From NCBI RefSeq assembly GCF_900110865.1, contig NZ_FOFD01000001.1:930001-994000 (forward strand): a DNA stretch of 64,000 nucleotides, given 5' to 3'. Position numbers and translations under genes: made by a program. Positions 59,233-64,000 of this stretch are shown in pieces. The stretch comes from Natrinema salaciae. GTDB lineage: Archaea; Halobacteriota; Halobacteria; Halobacteriales; Natrialbaceae. Below the pieces are notes generated by a model. It was given only the letters and a program-made list of their open reading frames with translations. It was not told where the DNA came from and searched no databases. Numbering within the stretch: position 1 is the stretch's first letter; each line of letters begins with the position of its first letter.

Positions 59233-62200
59233 CTATCTCACCTGCAGGCGGAAGCTCTCGATCAAACATGGCGCTGGTCGCGTTTTCAGAAGGGACTGTA
59301 GTAAGGATGAAATCACGGAGTGCCTCGAGCACCACATAGCTTAACGAGTCCTTCTGATCGTGTCCGGATATACATTCCGAGAGATGGAGGTTCTCGACGC
59401 AGCCGTCGATATCCGGCGAATAAAACATAGTCTCGACGCGGTCGACGTCATCGATATCGACCTCGAGGGCCGATACTTCGTCTTCCGGGAATTCGTCTGC
59501 ACCGCCGACCTGCTCACGTGCAACGACGTGTTTGGTTCGGATTGCTTCGGCTAGAGTCACTCCCTCGTCAGCTTCGAACTGACGACAGCGATCGACGGTC
59601 GAAATGATTTCCTCCTCGACTCGGTCGACAACGTCGTCGTAGAGGACCTCGAGATGAGATTCGATTAGGCCCCGTATCTGATCGTCCGCGGCATTTTCTG
59701 CGATAACCTCGTCGACGAAATCCTCATCGGCCCATAGCCGTTCGGCGATCACCTGCTCGTTGTACGTGAGCCGCGTAATCGCCTCGAGGACGGAACCGGG
59801 ATCAGTCCGTAGTTCTTCGTATACCAGGTCCACGATCCCCTGTCCACCTTCTGAGCGTTCGAAGACGTAGACCTCGCCTTTCTCCTCGTCGAAGCCATAG
59901 AGCAACATCGTGGGATTGACGCTGCTCACGTCTGCAGTCAGCTGTAAGTAGAAGTGAGCTGCCGTGTGATAGAGCAAGTGCTGGTAGTCTACTTCGTCGA
60001 GGTCCTTGTACTGGGCCACTTCAGCCCGAAAACCGTCTTCGATACTCTCGAGGAATGGTTCGATATCGAAGATGAGACCTCTCGTTTCGAGCTGGAAACC
60101 CAGTGGTGTGTCCGGACTCGAGATTTCGCGCTGGAAGCGTTCTTTCGAACTGTCAAAATGATAGCCGATGTCTGGACCCATTGGCTTCGCAGGTTTGATG
60201 TCAAGCGTTACTCCAGCGAGTTCGATAGCGGCCGTGAAGTCTGCGAGCGTCAACGTGCCCGTAGACTCCTCTGCAACCCGTTCCGTGACTCGCGTGTTGA
60301 CGTTCGCGGTCGAGTGGATTTTGCCGTATTCACGGTCGTCGTGGCGGAGACACACATCGAGGTCAGTGAGGATCTGGAGACACTCGGGGCAGTACCGGAC
60401 GATGTTGAGCGCCCGATCGCCCGTGAGATCAGTGATTTCGCTCGTGCGTATCGTATCCGGAACGAGCATTCCATCCCGCTCTTCTCCCGAGATGTCTTTC
60501 TTGAACTCGAATTCCACGCCGTCTTCAGTCACCCTCGTGTGTGGCAAGAACGCTTGCATCACACCCGAGTCTGACTGGTACTCGCTTCTGTACGGAGCGT
60601 ACGTGCTTACAAGCTGGTCAATTGACTCTTCAGTTCCTTCATGGTCGTTCTCTCCACGGAAGACGGTAACGTATCGTCCAGTATCTCCGTAATAGTTGGG
60701 TGGGACGTACCAGACTTCTCTGGCGAGACGATCGCCGTCGACTCGCAGATAACGGTCGACGTAGTACGCTGCCCTCAGCAGATGTTTGACCGCGAACACG
60801 CTGAGATAGGGTGTATAGTAGTCGACGTATTCTTCGAGTTCGCTTAGAGCGGATTGCAGGTAATATACGCGTCGCTGAGTGCGGTAGAATTTAGCCAGCC
60901 TATCATCGGACGAGAGTGCGTCGAGTTGATCGACCGCTTGCTGAACCGCCTGGAGCTCATCCATGTTCACCGTTGGCACTGACCGGTCAGCCGCAGTGTT
61001 AGCAGCGGTCCGGAGGTGGATGAGATCGCCAGTACAACGGAAGACGTCCGCAAGAAGGACGGAGAAGTGCTCTACCCGCTCCGAAGGGGATCCTTCGGCC
61101 GACGAAGCTCTCTGACGGATGTTCTCGAGTGTGTCTCGTAGTTCGCGAGCGTTCTCTTCGTAGTTGGATTCTCCCGCTTCGCGAAGCACCGATTCATACC
61201 CCCCGGTCTGACCCAGGAAGGCCTTTACCAGCGTCAGAATTTCCTCCTGAACGTCATCGAGGTGTGAGTCGATGGCGCTCGATCCTCGGACGATTTCACC
61301 ACCGTCGACGTCGAAGTAGCCTTCGATGTCTTCAAACTCGTCCTCGAGCTCTCGAACGTGTCTCGCGAGATCCGCACGGACCTCTTGAACGATCTCTTTC
61401 GATAACAGTGATTCACTCGTGACCTCAATGTCGAACTCTTCTTCGAAGAAAGCACTCGGCTCATCGATCATGTGGTAGACGCGATCGAAGCCGAGGTCGT
61501 CGACGAGATACCCATCGAGAAACGCAAGATGGCTCTCACGCGATGTGATGTACTGATGGCGGTTTTCCCTGACCTCTGAGGCACGGTTGTAGTACTTTCG
61601 GAGACACTTGTGGATCCACTCGACGACGCTGTTGTCCGTTTTCAAAGGAGTTCGAATCTCTGATCCGAGGAACCGATCGGCCCGATAGAACATGTTAGCG
61701 TCTCCGGTGAGATTCGAGAGGAAGACGACGATGTGTGCATCCATTCCCGGTTCTCTCGCTGCTCGACCCGCTCGCTGGAGAAACGACGAAAGGTTCCATG
61801 GCGTTCGATACTGGGTAACGATTTTGATCTCTCCGACGTCGATTCCAACCTCGAGGAACGATGTTGACAGGAGGACATCGCTCTTCGATGCCGACTCAGA
61901 GTCAAATCCTGCATCCGAGTAGACTGGCATGAGCGACAATGGTTCGTCGATGAACGCGTGATCCATCTGATCGGCAAGCCACGGCCAGTCGTCGGTCGCC
62001 TCACGATCAGTGTGATACCGCCATAGTTCGCGCTCTCTATCGGCATCTTCGAGCTGGATCCGTTTTTGATTCACCTGCGAGATACTGTCGATGAACCCCA
62101 GGAGCTTGCTGCGATCACCGTCTTCGTCCTCGAGAAGGCTGTGACCCAGCATCATGTGCTGCTGGATGGACATTGGAGCCGCACCGGGTCCATCGCTATC

Positions 62201-63292
62201 TGCGAGCAGGAAGTAGTAGTGTTCGTAGTCGTCGTGATCCTCATCGAAGTCAGACGCGGGCGGTTCTTTCGTTTCGATGTTGTCAGATGAAACGTCAAAA
62301 AGACGTTTTCCGAACCTATTCGCATTATCGATTGTTGCACTCGATCCTAACCACAGGATCGGATCGTCAGATGCGTCGTTTACGTTCTTGATTACGTTGG
62401 CTGCATGCGATCCCCGTAGCTGGGTGTAGAGGTGAACCTCGTCAAGAACGATCGTGTCGATCAGGTCGACCAGCGGGTAATTCGGTTTGAGAGCGAAGCC
62501 CTCGAGAGACTCGAGGGTCGTGAGGATAATATTCGGCTGGTTGTTCGAGACGAGTTCCTTTCGAGCGAGAACCAGATCCCGGTCGGTGAACGTGTGCTCT
62601 TCAGGGTGTTGCTCACACCGCAGTTCGTAGGACCTGGATGAGCCGTGGAATTCCAATGCGTTCGATCCGTCCCCACACCAGCAGTTCGTCAGTCTGAACC
62701 GAGGAGGAACCTGTGATTGATCGAAGAAGCGCCCATTGCCGGAAACATCTCCGAGTTCGTATGGCTGTCGGCCGACGTAGACGCCTGCTGAGAGTTCGTC
62801 ACCGGTTTTTTCACGGATGGTATGGATGTGCTCGAGGATACGCCCGAGTTGGTCCTGGAGTAGTGCTCGGCTTGGATAGACAATCGCAACGGACTCTTGG
62901 CGTCCGTCGCGAAGAAGTTGATAGAGTGGTCCGAGGAACGCTTCGGTCTTCCCGAATCCAGTGGGAGCCGAGAAGATCGCGGCTTTGGTCCGACCATCCT
63001 CTCGTTGGGCACGCTCAAGAGTGTCGACCGTTTGCCAGCTGTTGATCTGGAAGTCTAGTGGATCGAAGCCGAAAATATCGATGATATCGTTGACGAACTG
63101 GTTGTCGCCGTCATACGGTGTCGTTTGACGACGCTTCTGTTGCTGCGAGGCGTATTTCAATGCACTGGTGAGGAACGCTGCATCATCCTGTTCAGTGTCG
63201 AACAGTTGGCGATTATGGAGGAAAGACTGGATGAGCGGCCTGACCTCTGGCTTTAGACGATTTGGATCAGTGTTCCGATCGATATGTTTCAT
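59204..63292 (-). CDS. DEAD/DEAH helicase with DUF1998-like region (module 2)
   Basis: A 1362-residue paralogue of the module 1 helicase. Walker A SAPTGFGKTE (about 108-117), DEVH (IVLDEVHLYTQ, about 283), LEVGIDVG and QRAGRAAREPG (about 507). The C-terminal part has HTAAHFYLQLTADVSSVNPT and FERSEGGQGIVDL. Unlike module 1 it keeps two Cys/His sets: CWCGDG (near 200) with CEQH later, and CPEC (near 967) with CLRH, likely zinc ribbons. Flanks and length are otherwise parallel. Both copies may form separate complexes with their own phospholipase-D partner, or one may regulate the other. Confidence 0.85.
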   Translation of the reverse strand: MKHIDRNTDPNRLKPEVRPLIQSFLHNRQLFDTEQDDAAFLTSALKYASQQQKRRQTTPYDGDNQFVNDIIDIFGFDPLDFQINSWQTVDTLERAQREDGRTKAAIFSAPTGFGKTEAFLGPLYQLLRDGRQESVAIVYPSRALLQDQLGRILEHIHTIREKTGDELSAGVYVGRQPYELGDVSGNGRFFDQSQVPPRFRLTNCWCGDGSNALEFHGSSRSYELRCEQHPEEHTFTDRDLVLARKELVSNNQPNIILTTLESLEGFALKPNYPLVDLIDTIVLDEVHLYTQLRGSHAANVIKNVNDASDDPILWLGSSATIDNANRFGKRLFDVSSDNIETKEPPASDFDEDHDDYEHYYFLLADSDGPGAAPMSIQQHMMLGHSLLEDEDGDRSKLLGFIDSISQVNQKRIQLEDADRERELWRYHTDREATDDWPWLADQMDHAFIDEPLSLMPVYSDAGFDSESASKSDVLLSTSFLEVGIDVGEIKIVTQYRTPWNLSSFLQRAGRAAREPGMDAHIVVFLSNLTGDANMFYRADRFLGSEIRTPLKTDNSVVEWIHKCLRKYYNRASEVRENRHQYITSRESHLAFLDGYLVDDLGFDRVYHMIDEPSAFFEEEFDIEVTSESLLSKEIVQEVRADLARHVRELEDEFEDIEGYFDVDGGEIVRGSSAIDSHLDDVQEEILTLVKAFLGQTGGYESVLREAGESNYEENARELRDTLENIRQRASSAEGSPSERVEHFSVLLADVFRCTGDLIHLRTAANTAADRSVPTVNMDELQAVQQAVDQLDALSSDDRLAKFYRTQRRVYYLQSALSELEEYVDYYTPYLSVFAVKHLLRAAYYVDRYLRVDGDRLAREVWYVPPNYYGDTGRYVTVFRGENDHEGTEESIDQLVSTYAPYRSEYQSDSGVMQAFLPHTRVTEDGVEFEFKKDISGEERDGMLVPDTIRTSEITDLTGDRALNIVRYCPECLQILTDLDVCLRHDDREYGKIHSTANVNTRVTERVAEESTGTLTLADFTAAIELAGVTLDIKPAKPMGPDIGYHFDSSKERFQREISSPDTPLGFQLETRGLIFDIEPFLESIEDGFRAEVAQYKDLDEVDYQHLLYHTAAHFYLQLTADVSSVNPTMLLYGFDEEKGEVYVFERSEGGQGIVDLVYEELRTDPGSVLEAITRLTYNEQVIAERLWADEDFVDEVIAENAADDQIRGLIESHLEVLYDDVVDRVEEEIISTVDRCRQFEADEGVTLAEAIRTKHVVAREQVGGADEFPEDEVSALEVDIDDVDRVETMFYSPDIDGCVENLHLSECISGHDQKDSLSYVVLEALRDFILTTVPSENATSAMFDRELPPAGEIDGTSVFIDF

Positions 63293-63591
63293 GTGATAAA
63301 GATGCGAGTTACTTCGTTGTGTTCAATGCGACTGTATGAACGTTTCCCTCGTCGGTGAACCGCCCCAGGGCATTCGCCTCGGCCGCCTGTAAAAAGAATA
63401 AGCGGCTGTGTTGAATCGCCATACGGAGTTGGATTTCGCTGTTTGACAGCCTGCTTGATGTTATAGACGCCGCATCAAGGTGGTTTCACGGAACTCTCGT
63501 CACCAGAGTATGAATAGAAGGAGAATGTGCCGTGTTCAGATCTCTCAGATCGTAACTGCAATGTACTGACCAGCCGACCCGATGTGGCCGG
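63293..63591. other. Intergenic region upstream of module 2
   Basis: No gene is supported. It should contain the promoter of the leftward helicase; an AT-rich stretch is near 63293-63320. Some GC-rich sequence further on lacks structure that I can name. Confidence 0.35.
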
Positions 63592-63990
63592 TCACTCCAG
63601 CGGCCCGACCACCTCCTCCAGACTGGCCCCTAGTCGGTAGCCCAGCACTTCGTTGACCCGCTCGTATCTGAGCGCGTATCGCATAACTTTCCGAATGAAG
63701 CGGGCGTTTTCCTCGATCGTCTCGATGGTCGCCGGGAACGACAGGAAGTTGAAGGCCTCTTTGTTGTACTTGTACAACAGCCAGACTAGGTGCGGATAGC
63801 CCCGAACGAGGTGGAACTCGGCGGTGAAGCTGTCTGCAGTCAGGCCGGTGAAGTCATCAACGAGGGACAGTCCGCCCGTCCGGACGATCCTGTACACGCC
63901 GCTCGGCGTCGGGACGTCCTCGACGCGGTCGAGGGCGTCTTCGTAGATAGCGAACCTCGATTTAAGGATCCGCCTGAGGTGTCTGTTCAT
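63592..63990 (-). CDS. Hypothetical protein, 132 aa
   Basis: A complete 132-residue frame ending near the window edge (MNRHLRRILKSRFAIYEDAL). It is helical and basic at the N-terminus, with aromatic-rich stretches in the middle (FHLVRGYPHLVWLLYKYN; FNFLSFPATIETIEE). I recognise no family. It is on the same strand as module 2, separated by 299 bases. It could belong to the defence island or to the next region; the sequence beyond is not available. Confidence 0.6.
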   Translation of the reverse strand: MNRHLRRILKSRFAIYEDALDRVEDVPTPSGVYRIVRTGGLSLVDDFTGLTADSFTAEFHLVRGYPHLVWLLYKYNKEAFNFLSFPATIETIEENARFIRKVMRYALRYERVNEVLGYRLGASLEEVVGPLE

Positions 63991-64000
63991 CTTCCGTTGT

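Noticed and set aside
1-64000. CRISPR array or cas genes
   Set aside because: I saw no regularly spaced direct repeats and no Cas-like protein.

Overview
The window looks like a halophilic archaeon (class Halobacteria). Predicted proteins are strongly acidic, several exports carry twin-arginine (Tat) signals, many genes have a T/A-rich box about 27 bases before a start codon with little or no leader, and families typical of haloarchaea recur (HalOD1, amphi-Trp, phiH1-repressor-like, TFB paralogues, DUF7437-like). Most of the window is GC-rich, but three blocks are clearly AT-richer: 17.0-19.0 kb, 45.4-47.1 kb and 49.6-54 kb. I could not assign a genus.

Layout. 0-7 kb: chromosome-like or accessory genes, including a GH43-like secreted protein, an Lrp/AsnC regulator, a HalOD1 protein, a receiver protein with an altered phosphosite, a PadR-like regulator with a zinc ribbon, two phiH1-repressor-like proteins and an O-acetyltransferase. 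7-14 kb: secreted proteins, an Orc1/Cdc6 remnant, a stress cluster (UspA plus two amphi-Trp proteins) and a sodium-dependent transporter. 14.4-17 kb: a tyrosine recombinase with small accessory genes and a third phiH1-like repressor, which I read as one edge of an integrated element. 17-24 kb: AT-rich exported and membrane proteins, an M48 protease, a DUF4062-like/methyltransferase fusion and a TumE/TumA-type toxin-antitoxin pair.

24.1-38.0 kb is a tightly packed conjugation operon: RHH regulator, VirB2-like pilin, two exported proteins, VirB6/TrbL-like channel protein, VirB4-like ATPase, a partner protein, a VirD4/TraD-like coupling ATPase, and a NrS-1-type primase-polymerase. 38-49.6 kb is a gene-dense leading-region-like zone of small zinc-finger, HTH, nuclease-like and RPA-like genes plus ArdC antirestriction protein, a GmrSD restriction enzyme and TFB copies. 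Many genes here are broken by single mutations. Six copies of a palindromic element (variable paired arms around an invariant GGGTG core, preceded by a T-rich box) lie in this zone, mostly just upstream of genes.

50.0-63.3 kb is the most interesting part: an apparent archaeal DNA 7-deazaguanine modification/defence island. A DUF6884-like protein, a TGT/DpdA-like base-exchange enzyme and a GHKL ATPase form a one-base-overlap operon. It is followed, after transposase debris, by two homologous helicase plus phospholipase-D modules arranged tail to tail. The two modules share an identical 29-base gene overlap, but one helicase has lost cysteine/histidine clusters kept by the other. Together the element would carry its own transfer machinery, antirestriction, restriction and DNA-modification functions.
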